Source: Nageia nagi (taxonomy: Eukaryota; Pinophyta). Taken from it: a DNA stretch of 64,000 nt. The first letter of the stretch is position 1. The number at the start of each line of letters is the position of its first letter. Both the position numbers and the translations under genes were made by a program. Shown piece by piece: positions 11,901 to 24,147 of the stretch. The stretch is from positions 155,372,001 through 155,436,000 of the forward strand of contig JBITNC010000001.1 of the NCBI GenBank assembly GCA_050084985.1. Reading direction: 5' to 3'. The notes under the pieces are model-generated. The model had not been told where the DNA came from. It was given only the letters and a program-made list of their open reading frames with translations, and made no database searches.

Positions 11901-14900
11901 GTATACATGTCATTAAGGGATTGATCTGTCATTATGTTGCACGGTGAACCCATGTCCATGATTTAATAAAGAGACAAAAATGGCTTGAGCAATCGTCAAC
12001 ATAAACATTTGGTCAAATAATGTATGAGTGATTTTGTAAATAAATCAAGGTTTAAACGAATATTAGTAATGATAAGAGATTTAATTGGCTTAGTGTTGAA
12101 GGATTTAATGAGGACGTGGAATAGGAATGGTGAGGTTACTTTTGAGGCTCGAAACGGAGCAATAGCGGGGTGGGTGTACAGGAAATAGAGCATTCTGGTT
12201 TGTTCCTAGGGTTGTATGGAGGAATTGTTACAATGATTCGATCAAAATTACATCCTACCCCTGGTTCAAGCATTCATGAATCGCAGAAGTGAACACCAAA
12301 AAATTTTATCAAGGTTGATTACACCGGGTTCTTGACCAATCTTGCCATGTGAGTGCTAAAGTAGCTAGCATCATTATTAAACTCATATGGGATCGCCTAG
12401 TTCATTCCTAGAATATCGAGTGTTAAACTAAATAAAAATAAAAATTAGGTCTGAAATTTAGGGTTCTGGTTGATAAGAAAAGCGGATGCGATACAGTGAC
12501 ACAATCGCTCATTAGTTATCATCCATAGGCACCATTCACAAATTCTACCTCAATTCATACCTGGTTTACATGTTGTTTCACGGAAAGTAGAGGGCCCCAG
12601 CAAAAGGAGAATTGACATTGATCGACAAAGGGACCTATGCCATTTGGAGATGCTACCCCAAATGGAAGCTTGAGAGGAGATGGAATAGTTTTACCATGAA
12701 AAATAATAGATGGGAGTTTGAGATCTACAAGGAGCTCAAAGGAGAAATCACAGTGGCTAGGATCTCTAACTTAGCCCAAGACGCATTGAAGAAGCATGAG
12801 GACTTCTTCCTCCATCACCAACACTATTCCTATATCAGAATTCATGGGTTAGCCACGCAGCCGTACCAATGGCCAAGATTCGTGAGCAACAGATTGCTTC
12901 TTATGGAGATGATGAGGCAGTTGCCCTATATACATAAATAGGTGTGGAAAAAGAAATCGGCTACTTCAAATTTGCCGATTATAGTAGGTGAATACCAGTG
13001 TAAGTCTTGGGTGGACGTTGACACTATGAAGGAAGAGTTGGCGAGATTTAACTTCAAGAAGATGCTTGCTGCCGACCATTATGAACCTAACCACAGGATG
13101 CACTAGTTCTTCATGAAGGAAAGGAAAAAAGCATATGAGCACAAACCACTTGGAGAAGAGGAACCTTTCCGAAATGTGAGTAACGAGGTAGAGATGAGAA
13201 AGATTCGTGAAAAGATGCATGAAGATGCCCATGATCAGCAACACCTTGTTGAGGCCACTATCAACAAGAGATTGTCACGACAGGAGGGAAGAAGACCTCA
13301 AGAGTCCACTTCTAGGGTCACCCAGTTTCCTCCCACAGTTGAAGCGCCAATTGGACAATATGCGTTAATGCGTGGCAAGAACCTAGTAGAATGGGTAGTA
13401 CAACAAGTAAGGGACACCACTGATTAGCACAACATGAGAGAGCTAGAGCGGGTGGCCACTGACAAGGTAGTGAGGTGTGTCAAGAACAGAGAGAAGGATC
13501 CCTCCCCACCGTCCAGACCACCTAGAGGAGCAGTGGCAGATCCGTCACCAATCGTTCCACCATCTGGATCTTCATCATCCAGCCCCATGTACAGACTTGA
13601 TGAAAATCAAGAGGAGGGAGAAGTAGGAGAGTCAGAAGGTGAGCAAGAAGCGAATGTCATGCAGCATGACGACATCCCAAATACACAGCAAGAAGACGGA
13701 TCCTTAGAGAAAATAAAGGTAGTCCAGAAACCCGCGGCTTCCGACCATCCATAGAGAAGGGTAAGGGACCAGCCTCAGAGTCAGCACAGAGAAGAGCCTA
13801 GTTGAAGAGAACTTCACAATCATGGACAATAGAGACCTTGAAGGAGCTTGGTGAAGAAGAGGCAAGACCCTTGAAAAGGGACAAGAAAAGTACCACCAGT
13901 GTTCAGGAAGAAGTTGTTGAGACTCATCAGCCATCACCTACAGATGAATGGGGAGTTAATATGGAGGAGTGTTTGGATGTGTTTAACATGGACATCGGGA
14001 GGAGTTTGGAGTGAGAGAAGAGAATGATCATATTGGAGAAAGCCCAACTCGCCCGAGTAAGACCCAGACTTATGTGCATCTGGCCAAGAACGCGATTCAC
14101 ATCAAGACTATAATCGCGGACAAAGAGAATCCCCAACGACCTGAAGACCTTAGGCAGGCCAACCAAATCATCAATACAGATCCTATTGGTTTGGCTGGTA
14201 GGAAACATGCAATCATCTCCAACACTGAGGCAATTACCAAAGATGGGATGATGAAAAAAAAGGAGATTAAAAGCCTCAGGAAGGAGTTAGTTGCACAGAA
14301 GAAATTGACTAGAGAATTAGAGTTAGCTAAGGTGCCCATGGAGGAGCTTCGAAAGATAAAACCACTTGAGGGCATGATTACAGTGAAACAGGACGAAGTG
14401 GATGAGGTCTTGGTAATGGTACAATAGTTCATTGGTGCACTGCAAAGGGTAGTATTTGAAGAGCAGAAGCTGAAAGACATTGTGGTGGAGAGAGATAGCT
14501 TTCTTAGGATTTTGGCCTCCCGAAGGCCCATGATCATGAAATTCGAGATGACACAGGACCGGAGGGCTGAAGATGTGAAGTTTTGTGAAGAGTACTGGTT
14601 CTGCTTGGGTGTCATCAACCAGATAGCCACACGTTTCCAAGAAGTGCAGAAGGAGGTCGAAAAGCTCGATGGCAAGGCTAACACCAGCCTCAAGCAGACA
14701 GAGTTCTAGGTCAAGTTTATTGATGATGATGCCACCATTCGAGATAAAGAACTGGTAGTGGCGGAAGTGAGGCACTTTCTTCACAGCTTGATCATGACTG
14801 ACAACATCAACACCTATCAGATTGGGAGTCATTTGAAGCACTTGCTTAAAGCTCGCACTTGTAAGGATGATATGTAGAGGATGGTGGACACAATTGGGCG

Positions 14901-15020
14901 ATGCATTGCTAGGAATATGCCGAAGCTATCAAAGATGTTGCATGGGTTAGAACTCACGGTAAAATTCTTGGATGAAGATTTTGAGGGACGCGTTGAGGTA
15001 TTGGGCCCACATGCACCTTA
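8964..15020 (+). pseudogene. LTR-encoded ORF, copy 1 (interrupted by a solo LTR)
   Basis: This is an unrecognised protein family. ATG at 8964 begins MTTSKGNSALDIARDLERLR. Conserved landmarks are IGDTDWQDVDP, IIMDFSPDAI, a helical segment ending KFRKEFFGF, RCYPKWKLERRWNSF, FFLHHQHYSYIRIHG and NRLLLMEMM, then an acidic Ser/Pro-rich middle and a charged coiled-coil C-terminus (about 14011-15020). The 2,829 bp solo LTR at 9667-12495 splits it after about 233 codons. In-frame TAGs occur at 9024, 9279 and 12939 and later, with a one-base shift near 9640. It lies inside the LTR unit, not between LTRs. Function is unknown; no catalytic motif was seen. Confidence 0.75.
9667..12495 (+). mobile_element. 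Solo LTR, 2,829 bp, TSD GTGAC
   Basis: It begins TGTCACGACCCACC and ends GATGCGATACA, flanked by GTGAC at 9662-9666 and 12496-12500. Comparison with the minus-strand copy at 31300 shows the ORF is continuous when this segment is skipped. No gag, pol or second LTR copy is visible inside; a TATAAATAAAGG box is near 10502. A solo LTR is the simplest reading; orientation is inferred from the TGTCACGACC start. Confidence 0.8.
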
Positions 15021-16073
15021 GTCGTAATTTTCCTAGTTTTATGTTATTTTCAAGAAAATGCATTTATTTTATGAAATACTTTTATTATATTTGATATTTA
15101 ATTCCCAAGTATGTGATGGATGAGGATTTGCTCCCACAAACTTGGAAGGCATTTTGTAATGCCATGTGGCAAGCTTTAATTGAACCATTTGTTACTTCTT
15201 GGATTTTGAAATTAGGGTTAGGGCAACATTTAGGGTTGCTAGAAAACTATTTATAGCCCATTTCGGCTCATTTGTAATGGATTAGACATTTTTGCACTTG
15301 TAAGAGACTTAAATTTTACTTCCAATTAAGCAAGTTTGCTCCATTTGCTAATATGGTATTATTCCAAGTAATTGAATAGTGAATGTTTTCATTAATGGAA
15401 TTATGAACACGTGTTGAAACCTTTGGTGAATGTCATTGTTATTTTGTGTTGTTCAAGTTTGCTTGGTTCATCTCGTAAACCTTGTATTAAGGTGGATGAG
15501 ATAATTCATTGAATATCCTTAGAAGTGATCATTGAGCAAAATATGATGTGCAATAGTTTATGGTTTGCATATTAGACTTGTGTTGTCTGGGATGACTTCC
15601 TTTATAATGCTTAGCACAAGAACTTCACTCCCTTGTTGATGATTGACTTGCATTCTACTCTACAACTACCCTTGCCTACAACTTCACGCTCTTTTCACTA
15701 GCTCATTCATGTGGTTCACTAGTGATAAAGATAAGGAGTGCATGGAACTTGCATAAAGACCGAAGGAAGTAGATTCCATTCCCTGCACCAGTCAATGAGA
15801 CCATATGCACTTGTGTCCCACTCATATACCATCGTCTAATCTGCTTTTTTCCTTTTATTTTTCACTTTTTTGTGCGACTTTCGCAACCTCCTTTTCTTTT
15901 CCTTTTTAAAAACAACCATCTCTAGGGAAAGGGACCCTTCGGGTCCTTGGTTAACAAATACTATTTGAGTAGGGGTAGGGGTCACGCCCTACCACTCAGG
16001 TGTTGGTGTCTTCCCGCAAGCCTTGCAAGTTCATTTGCCCATTAGCAAGGTAGGAAAGAAAAAGCCCCCAACA
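15021..16073 (+). other. LTR unit 1 tail with second promoter-like block
   Basis: The tail contains GGATGAGGATTTGCTCCCAC, AATGCCATGTGGCAAGC, ATTAGGGTTAGGGCAACA and the TATA-like CTATTTATAGCCC (about 15248). These are all conserved at 61446-61590 and more loosely at 23145 and 30104-30415. About 0.8 kb then leads to the LTR end. This is where the R-U5 region of the LTR is expected. Confidence 0.6.
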
Positions 16074-17012
16074 CTTGCAAGAGCAAAACCATCTAAAGAG
16101 CAAACTCAAGGCGAGAAGGTGATCAAGGAAAACCCCCATGCTTCGTCTTATGACCTCGTTGAAGATTTGAAAAATACTAATTTAGAAGCTTCAATGTACA
16201 ATGTAATTCAGATGGATAAAGAATACAAACCTATCAAGAGGGAGTTGAGCAAATTAGACTCCAAAGTTAAGCAGAAATGGGTGCCCAAGGCCACTAAGGC
16301 ATCCGAACCTATAGAGGCAAAGACCCTATCCGTGTACAAAGACAAAGAAAAGGAGTCACCACCATTTCTTTTAACACTGAGGATTGCGAGCAAGAACCTG
16401 CATAATTGCATGGTGGACTCCGGTGTAGCTGGAAATGTCATGCCACACAAGATCTGCAAACAACTGAACTTTCCCCATCACAAATAGTCCTAAGAAGGTT
16501 ACTCAGCTGGCTCAGACTCAAGTCAAGGTGATCAGAATGCTTCCAAACATGCATTCTCAAGTAGCTTCCGAACCTCAAGTGCAACAATACACTGATATCC
16601 AAGTAGTGGACATTCTGGATTCATATGGGATCCTGCTGAGCAAAGATTGGTCAAAGAAACTCAACGGATACATCTCCACTGACTTTACCCATATGTGGCT
16701 TCCATGGAAGGGGCAACCGAACCAGATCAGAATAAGCAACGAGCCCTACCTCAAAGAGATGATCATGGATTACAATAATTTGAACAAGGTTCACTTTGCA
16801 CAAGTAGAGCTGGGAGTATACAATATGGACATCATTGTTGACAAAGGTGGTCCCCATGTGAAAGTGGAAGAATATCATCAGACTCCTTTGTATTTTAATC
16901 ATCTGAAGAAAGACACTTGCTCAAACAATTTGAAACGGACAAGACAAGAAGCTCTAGGTCGAGAGCCTCTTAGGAAATGTCTGACTGGATGAAGCGCGAA
17001 GCTGAAAAATAG
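16074..17012 (+). pseudogene. pol: Tat aspartic protease region
   Basis: This is the right half of the interrupted gag-pro frame. HNCMVDSGVAGNVMPHKIC carries the D-S-G protease motif, followed after a frameshift and stop (about 16485) by VDILDSYGILLSKDW, the C-terminal part of Tat proteases. It would cut the gag-pol polyprotein. It is split by frameshifts at about 16490 and 16990. Confidence 0.75.
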
Positions 17013-17181
17013 TTGGACGAGCTTGAGGAAGCTGGGTACTTGTTGCCCGAAAATCAAGAACCTAAGAAGAAGGATGCTGGTGTTGGCATCCCGGAGAAAG
17101 AAATATCAAAGAATATGGACAAACATCACCAGTTGTTGAGAGGAGAGAGTTCACATCCTCCTCCTGCTGATAGCTCTAAAG

Positions 17182-17715
17182 ATGAACGTGTTGGTCCTCC
17201 TAAAGAAGACCAATTTTGGGTCCTCAAGTTCTATGGCTCTAAGTGCAGACTTAGAAGCGAGGGTAGTCTCGAGCAACAAAATCCAAAAGGAAAGAGGTAT
17301 CAGGCCTTGTTTCGGCTTCAGTATCCCTGCACATGCAATTCAACCGTATACGAAGCGTGAAGTACCTGAAAATAATTGGAGATTCAAAGCTGGTGGTGAA
17401 TCAGATTCGAAATATTTATTTTGTAAGGATCCAAGGCTGAAACGATACCGGATCCAAGCATGGGATCTCCTGAAAGATCTTGAATCTTTTGAGATCCAAG
17501 TTGTTTTGCAAAGACAGAACTCAATGACTGATTCATTAGTCATTGCTGCAAGCACACTTCAACCCTTGGAAAACACTCAGTTGCGGAGGTTTACTGTGGA
17601 GATTGTTCTAGTGCCTTCAGTTTTTGACAACATTGCAAATCTTCAAGTTTTCCAAGATAAGCAGCAAATTCAAGATTTTGTCAAGTTTTGGAGTGTTTAC
17701 CTCCCAAGTGATTGA
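17182..17715 (+). pseudogene. Archaeal-type RNase H domain of Tat element
   Basis: The segment from FYGSKC through KDPRLKRYRIQAWDLLKDLE and RQNSMTDSLVIAAS matches the extra archaeal-like RNase H found in Tat/Ogre elements (pattern DPRLKRYR..WDL...F....R..N..AD.LA..AS). Here the final Asp is kept in TDSL. It lies upstream of RT, and a frameshift near 17250 breaks its N-terminus. The gypsy RNase H is also present downstream, so the element is dual-RNase H. Confidence 0.7.
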
Positions 17716-17790
17716 AGAAGATTCATCCAACTCTACGGGTAGAATGCCAAAGTCCTGATAGAAGAGAAACTGGATGATGGAGTCATGTAG

Positions 17791-18900
17791 TTGAAGAAAA
17801 ACAAAATCCCAAGAGTAATCGTGACCCTGGAACGCTTGTTTGATCACGATGTGATCCGCAACGAAGCTGCTGTGCAGATTGATGCTGAAGATAGTAAAGT
17901 AGTCTACTTGGGAACGGAGTCTGAAACTAGGAACATCCTCTTCGAAAAATCTTGTAATGGTGTTGAAGGAGAGAAAATCATTCAAGTTATACAGGAGTTC
18001 ATTGACACCATAGCATGGAGGTATGAGCATCTTAAGACATATGATCCTGATATCATCACTCATACCATTCCCCTTAAGCCTAATATGAAGCCTTTCAAAC
18101 AGAAGCAAAGGGTGGTTAACCCCATCCTGGAGCCTTTAATTATTCAAGAAGTTTAGAAAATGGTTGAGTCCAAGATTATTTTTCCAATGAGACACTCATC
18201 CTGGGTCGTGAATATAGTTCCAATCCATAAGAAGAATGGAGAGATAAAGGTATGTATTGATTTCAGAGATCTCAACCAAGCTTTGGAGAAGGACGATTAC
18301 TCTTTGCCCTCCCTGGACGAAGTCTTACAAATTGTAAATGGTTCACAAATGATGTCCTTTTTGGATGGTTATTCAGGTTACAATCAAATTTTGGTTGATG
18401 AAAAGGATAAGTTGAAGATAGCCTTCGCTATGAAGTGGGGAACATTTGCATACAACCGAATGCCCTTCAGTTTGATAAATGCTAGAGCTACGTTCCAGAG
18501 AGCCATGGATTTTGCCTTCCAAGGTTTGATCGGGAAGTTCATTGTGATATACATGGATGATTTAACAGTGTTCTCAAAAGATGGATCTTCCCATGTAGAG
18601 GATTTGAGGAGAATTTTTGAAAGATGTGGAAAATTTGGAATTTCCTTGAATCCCAAGAAGTGTATTTTTGGCACTTCCAAAGGGCGATTGTTAGGTCATA
18701 TTATTTCCGAGCATGGGATCTCCATCGATCCCGAGAGGGTGAATGCCATTCAAAAGATTCCATACCCATCCAGTGTTAAGGAATCACAATCATTCATGGG
18801 CCAAATTAACTTTGTTCGCAAGTTCATATCAAGCTTCGTGGAAATTGCCAAACCCATTAATGATATGCTGAAGAAAGATGATAAGATCCTGTGGGATGAG
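17791..18900 (+). pseudogene. pol: Tat reverse transcriptase
   Basis: The domain runs from the pre-RT segment HTIPLKPNMKPFKQKQR through a TAG at 18154, then VPIHKKNGEIKVCIDFRDLN, SFLDGYSGYNQI, and the catalytic YMDD at 18550-18561. LNPKKC...GRLLGHIISEHGI follows. It would synthesise retrotransposon cDNA in virus-like particles. The 364-codon frame 18160-19254 is the best preserved stretch of the element. Confidence 0.92.
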
Positions 18901-19323
18901 GAAGCATGCAGAGCTTTTAAAAACATCAAAAATGTCATTTCTAGTGCTCTTGTTCTCACCAGTCTCGACTATAAACAACCATTTTATTTGTACTCTTTTG
19001 CATCTAAACATTCCTTAGCCGAAGTCCTCACTCACAGGATCGAAGAGGAGAATCATGAGAAGCCCATTGCATTTATGAGTGCCCCATTCCAAGATGTTGC
19101 TTTGAGATATCCTCCAATTGATAAACAAGCATATGCCTTGGTTAGAGTCGTCAAGAAATTCAGGCATTATATTCTCAAAAGTCCAATCACTGCTATCGTG
19201 CATAATGCAGCTGTGAAGAATTTGCCCGTAAAGCATGAGCTGGGTGAAAAATGAGGAAATTGGGTGACTACCCTCCAAGAGTACGATCTCACCATTCAAC
19301 CAATGAATATTGTATGTGGCCAA
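18901..19323 (+). pseudogene. pol: Gypsy-type RNase H of Tat element
   Basis: It continues directly from RT: FYLYSFASKHSLAEVL, IAFMSAPFQDVALRYPPIDK, then QAYALVRVVKKFRHYIL. The usual catalytic D-A-S is F-A-S here, so the first Asp is lost. A TGA at 19252 ends the frame, and similarity resumes with WVTTLQEYDLTIQP and GQGLSRT. Confidence 0.85.
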
Positions 19324-19429
19324 GGACTTTCTCGAACACTCGCCTTCTACGGAAATGTTGTTGATTCAAAATGTGAAGACGAGGCGAGAGATGTTGATAT
19401 CATGATGTGTAAATACGCACTTGAAAAAG

Positions 19430-20264
19430 GTTCCTTGTATGAGGATATTACCAGATACTGTACTTCTGGCTCATATCCCCGACATTTCAATCAAGCCGAG
19501 AGAAGAGCTCTGAGACACAAATCTACTAAGTTCATGATAAAGGCCAATAAGTTGTTTCGCAAGAACCACGAAGGTATCTTTCTAAAGTGCCTCGAAGAGA
19601 ACCAGATTGCAAAAGTGTTGAAACAATTTCATGATCAAGACGGTGGAACTGGTCATGCCCCAGGCCCTATGTTAGCCCATCAAATTCTGAGAGCTTGGTT
19701 TTACTGGTCAACTATTTTCAAACATGCCTACAATTACACAAAGAAGTGCCATGTTTGCCAAACTTCAGCTGGAAGAGAGAAGCATTCCAATCTACCCCTC
19801 CATCATGTGCTTGAAGCTAAACCTTTTGCCAAGTGGGGTTTAGATTTTATTGGGGTCATCCATCCCAATTCTTCCAAAAGACACAGATTCATCCTGACAG
19901 CTACCGATTATTGCACTAGGTGGACCGAAGCCAAAGCCTGCAAAAACACCACTTCGAAGGTTGTCATAAACTTCTTAGAAGAATGCATAATTGCGAGATT
20001 TGGCATCCCCTATAGCCTGGTGCGATAATGGACCACGTTTCATTTTTGCGAAGTTGACAGAATGGGCATATGATTACAGCATCAGTATAAGTTACTCTTC
20101 AAATTAATTATCCTCAAGGCAGCGGAGTAGCTGAGTCGACCAATAGAAATCTGGTAATAATGATCAAGAAGCTTCTGGCGGACAATCTGGTAACATTGGG
20201 ACTGACGATGTGGTTGAAGAAAGGCTGGCAAATTTGCTCCAGTTAGAAGAGAAAAGAGAACAAG
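19430..20264 (+). pseudogene. pol: Tat integrase, N-terminal and catalytic part
   Basis: Zinc-binding region: AHQILRAWFYW...CHVCQ. The catalytic core has WGLDFIGVIHPNSSKRHRF and LTATDYCTRWTEA (first Asp), then after a one-base shift near 20025 CDNGPRF (second Asp), and GVAESTNRNL with the Glu. GLDFIG.I.P.SS..H.F is typical for the Tat lineage. The frame is cut at 20269 by a solo LTR and resumes at 24148. Confidence 0.88.
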
Positions 20265-20504
20265 CTTTCTGTTGTGCCCACACAACACACCCCAAAATAC
20301 AAGATTTTGAGGACCCTATTTTGGCAAAGGCAATGAGGTGCATTGCCTTGAGATTGGCTTTTGGCAACAGATAGTTCATTCTGAAGAGTGCAAACATGAT
20401 ATCAGGGAGCGATTCAAGAAGATCTTGCGACAAAGACCCTGAAGAGTATCAAAGTATCCAATCACCGATTTTGTAGCCAAAGAGCCAGGATCTGAGAGAT
20501 AGCA

Positions 20505-21330
20505 CCAGAGCACGGAATTTTGGGTCTAGAGTGCAATCAGTGCACATGGGGTCGGTTTTGCAAAGTTTGAGCTCACAAATGCCAAGTGTGGCAAAAGGGC
20601 GTGTTTTTGCAGGATTCAAGCACAAAGGTGTCCTGGTGACGAAAATGGGCGTTTTTGTCAATTTTGAGTCCGGATACAATGAATATGGCTTTTGACCCCG
20701 AAAAGCTGGAAAGGGCAAGTATGATAGAAAATGAGCGTTTTTGCCAATTTTGAGCCTGGAAGTGGTCAACAAGGCAAGAATGTGCATTTTTGCACAATTT
20801 GGACCCGAAAGGCTCGAAAATGGTAAAAAAAGTAAAGTTGAGCCCAGAATGCTCGAAAAGTGCAATTTTGACAGGGAATGCACATAAATGTTCGATTTTA
20901 ACCGAAAATGTAAAGTTTGAGCTTTGAAGTGCCAAAAATGTCGAAAATGATTGTTTTTCAGAGATTAAGCTTGATTTTGACCGTAAATGCCTGAAATGAC
21001 CGTTTTTCAGAGTTTAAGCTCGAAATGTTGGGAATGATCGGAATTGCACAGTTTGAGTTCGGAATACCAAGAATGATCGCAATTGCACAGTTTGAGCCCG
21101 AAAATGATGGAAAATGTGGATTTGGTAAAGTTCAAGCTCAAAAATGGCGGATAGTGGTTCGGAATGCACAAGGTGTGTCCAAGAGCACAGTTTGAGGATT
21201 TTAGTGATATCAAAGTCCGAGTTTTGACACATAGCTCCCAATAATGGCAAAATATGAAAAATTTTCAAGAGACAAATCCAAATGGTGTCGAAAATCAAGT
21301 CTAAGAGCATCATTGGAGAGATAAGGTTAT
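20505..21330 (+). repeat. Type C tandem array
   Basis: Degenerate units of about 50-65 bp built on GAAAATGxxCGTTTTTGCxCA and GTTTGAGCCCGAAAxG. At least a dozen units are visible. A sister array with the same consensus is in LTR unit 3 at 45950-46760. Confidence 0.75.
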
Positions 21331-21339
21331 TTCTGACAT

Positions 21340-22690
21340 AATTAGGACTTGAAATTTTTTATTTTGCCCAAGTTTTGAGCCATAAAATCCTAGGCGCAAG
21401 TTTCCAAGTGATTGGAAATCCATAGACTTGCATTTTGGTGCCTAACTTGAAGGAGAAAAATGGATTTTGACCAAAAGACCAAACCAAAGGCATAAATTGA
21501 TGGAAAAAGGGGTTTCAAGCATATTTAAGTCTTAAATTTTTCAAATTTGATCAAGTTTTGAGGCCCAAAAAGCTAGGCACATGTTTTCAGCTGTATGGAA
21601 ATCCAATCAAAAGGTTTTTGGTGCCTAGCATGAAAGGAAAATATAAATTTTGCAAAAAATCAATTTTAAGTGCTTGGGGACAAGGAGAAAGTGATTTTGA
21701 GCACATTTAGGTCTTGAAAAATGCAAATTTGATCAAGTTTTGGGCACTTAAAGGGCAGGTGCAGGTTTTCAAGTTTTTCCAAATCCAATGGAGTGAAAAA
21801 TGGTGCCTAAAATGAAAATATTGACAAATTTTAGTCAAAAATCAAGTTTGAGGTGTTCATTAAGTGAAATTTGGCATTTTGAACACATTTAGGTCTTGGA
21901 AAAATCAATTTTGAGCATATTTAAGCACCCTAAAGGCTAGGCGCAGGTTTGCAAAGCTATGGAAATCCAGTGGGATGAATTTTGGCACCTAGCATGAGGG
22001 AAAAAGATAAATTTTGTCCAAAACTCAAGTTTGAAGGTTTGTAAGCAAGGAAAAGGGCATTTCAAGAAGGTTTACGTCTACAAAATTTCACTTTTGAGCA
22101 AGGGAAATGCCCCAAAACCATAGGCGCATGTTTTCATGCCAATGGAATCCCAATGAAGTGTTTTTTGGCACCTAAGTCAAGGAGGAAGATGGATTTTTGA
22201 TCAAAAACCATATTTGAAGGCATAAATGGATAAAAGACCCCATTCTAAGCACATTTAAACTTGTAAATTTTCATTTTTGAGCAAATTTGGGAGCACAAAT
22301 ATATGGGCGCAGGTTTTCATATCATGCAAGATCCATAGTGCTGAAAACTAGTGCCTAAGTTGGGGAGAATTGACAAATTTTGATCAAAATTCATGTTTGA
22401 GCACTTCATTACAAGGAAAATGCCATTTTGAACATATTTAATACTTCAAATTTTCAATTTTGAGCACATACAAGGCACCAAAAAGCTAGGCGCAGTTTTT
22501 TCCAATTTTTCCAAATCCATACAAGTGAAAACTAGTGCCTAATTTGAGGAGGAACATCAAATTTTGCTCAAAAATCAAAAATTTTGTCTTCATTACATGG
22601 AAAATGGAATTCTAAGCAACTTTAAACTTTGGAATTTTTGAATTTGAGCAACTTAAAGGGCTAAAAAATCGAGGAGGCATTTTTCATTCC
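21340..22690 (+). repeat. Type D1 tandem array (about 180 bp units)
   Basis: Seven clear units and one degraded unit at about 21392, 21571, 21741, 21935, 22121, 22304, 22486 and 22670. Each has an arm CTAGGCGCAGGTTTTC, about 40 bp containing GGAAATCCA, and a reverse arm TGGTGCCTAG, so each unit is itself an inverted repeat. The rest of the unit is AT-rich (TTTTGAGCACATTTA). Confidence 0.8.
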
Positions 22691-23260
22691 TATGGAAATT
22701 TCACTATTTTCTATCAAAAGAAATCCATAGACATGAAATGGAAAAAATTGCCAAAATCTCAAATCCTTCATAAAACCTCCTAAAAAGCTCCAAAACCTCT
22801 CAAAATTTGTCAGTACCTTGTAATCCCATCCTCCATCCATGAGCTCAAATCCATTTTTTAAAATTTTTCTAAATTTCGAACCCCCCCTATCTTTTTCGAA
22901 AAATAAACCAAAAACTCCACTTTTTCAAAAAATTCTCTCAGAATCCCTTGAAAATTTGCCACAATGATCACATCACAGGCAAATCTAGATTCAAAAAAGG
23001 ACGGAGCTTAAAAGACTGTCAGAAGGATCTAGAACGAGGATTTGAAGCTCCAATTTTTGACAAATTGATGCAAAACGCTTCGAAATGCATGCCAAAGAGC
23101 ATCAATTTTTGTAAATATTTTATTTTTTAGCATATTTTAGTGGGATGAGATTGTTCTCCCACTAAAACAATATTGTAATCTCAATTTAGCATTCAAATTA
23201 GCATTTTAAAGTTTTTTTTAGGAATTAGAGCAACACCCTCAAATTTTGACCTAAAAAGTC

Positions 23261-23270
23261 TATAAATAGA
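23261..23270 (+). promoter_or_regulatory. Tail TATA box of LTR unit 2
   Basis: GTCTATAAATAGACC lies about 890 bp before the LTR end, in the same relative place as CTATTTATAGCCC at 15248 in unit 1. This is a likely promoter for the retrotransposon RNA. Confidence 0.5.
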
Positions 23271-24147
23271 CCATAGGAGGTCACATTTTGAAGGAGAATG
23301 TTGTAGTCTAAGAAATTGAAAATTTTTTCAAAATTGAAAATTTTTGCAATTGAGGAGCAAATTGATGTAGTTGTGCAAAACTCTTTTGCAAACATAATAC
23401 AAATGGCTACAAGTTGATTCAAAGTGTGTTTTCATCTATCGGAGTGGTGGATTGATCTTTTAAGGACAATTTTTGTAACCCAAGTATTTGTGTGCCTTCT
23501 TTTTGAAAACTTTCGAGTTTTAGGAGAATTTGTTGTAAACTTTCCAAAATGTCTGAATTGTCTTGAATTGTTGCTAATTCATCACTTGCTTGTTAAATGC
23601 TTAGTATTTGAAATCGACTTTCTCTTAAGACATCTTCTTAGACCTCTTGTTCAAAACTATTCAACTTCACTTGCGCTTAGTCCACTTGGTTGCATTGATC
23701 CTATTCACAGAGTACCGACAATCAGTTCCACTTCTCGCTCATCTTTGGCATGATTGGACAATAGTCATTCATTTCAAGGACTTGGTTGAATTGAACAAGA
23801 TTTCTTAACCGATCCGAGAGAAAGAACATTTAGACAATGCTGCATTATGATTACCTCTTTGAAGTCTAGCCAAAATTCGACCTCATTCTCACTTTTTCTT
23901 TACTTTATTTTACACTTTCTTTAAAACTTAGGGCAACTTTCGAACTATTGTAAGATAACACACATCAGTCCCTACACAAAACGTGAGTTAACAGTTATTA
24001 CCTCTACTACACCACTTAGCTGATTTCCAAACAAGACCTACAAATTTAAAGCTCGTATTAACGACACGAGCTTTCCGATAGAAACCTTGGGGTATCAATC
24101 CTTACAAGAGGAGTTCAGTAACGCATTCTCACCTACATGTTGGGTCA

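Larger units (their letters stand above)
7590..16073 (+). mobile_element. LTR unit 1: giant ORF-bearing LTR inserted in Tat gag-pro
   Basis: The order is palindrome array (7708-8657), TATA (8810), ORF copy (8964-15020, split by a solo LTR), GATGAGGATTTGCTCCCACA block (15119), second TATA (15246) and end CCCCCAACA at 16073. The extreme left (TGTTGTG start, roughly 150-200 bp) is missing: the first alignable bases match positions near 58870 in another LTR. No second LTR copy lies inside, so it is best read as a solo LTR rather than a two-LTR element. No target duplication can be checked because the left end is lost. Confidence 0.7.
20270..24147 (+). mobile_element. LTR unit 2: solo LTR, 3,878 bp, TSD CTTTC
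   Basis: It starts TGTTGTGCCCACACAACA and ends TGTTGGGTCA, flanked by CTTTC at 20265-20269 and 24148-24152. Removal rejoins the integrase sequence. Inside are two arrays (20505-21330 and 21340-22690), a GGGATGAGATTGTTCTCCCAC block near 23141, a TATAAATAG at 23261 and about 0.9 kb of tail. It has no copy of the LTR-encoded ORF, only about 450 bp of unrecognised AT-rich sequence where the ORF would sit. This TSD fixes the LTR ends for the family. Confidence 0.9.

Noticed and set aside
14097-14841. Minus-strand frames of 198 and 172 codons
   Set aside because: They are shadows of the plus-strand coiled-coil part of ORF copy 1.
20449-21313. Minus-strand frames rich in F, H and C
   Set aside because: Periodic by-product of the type C tandem array; the same happens at 46194-46769.
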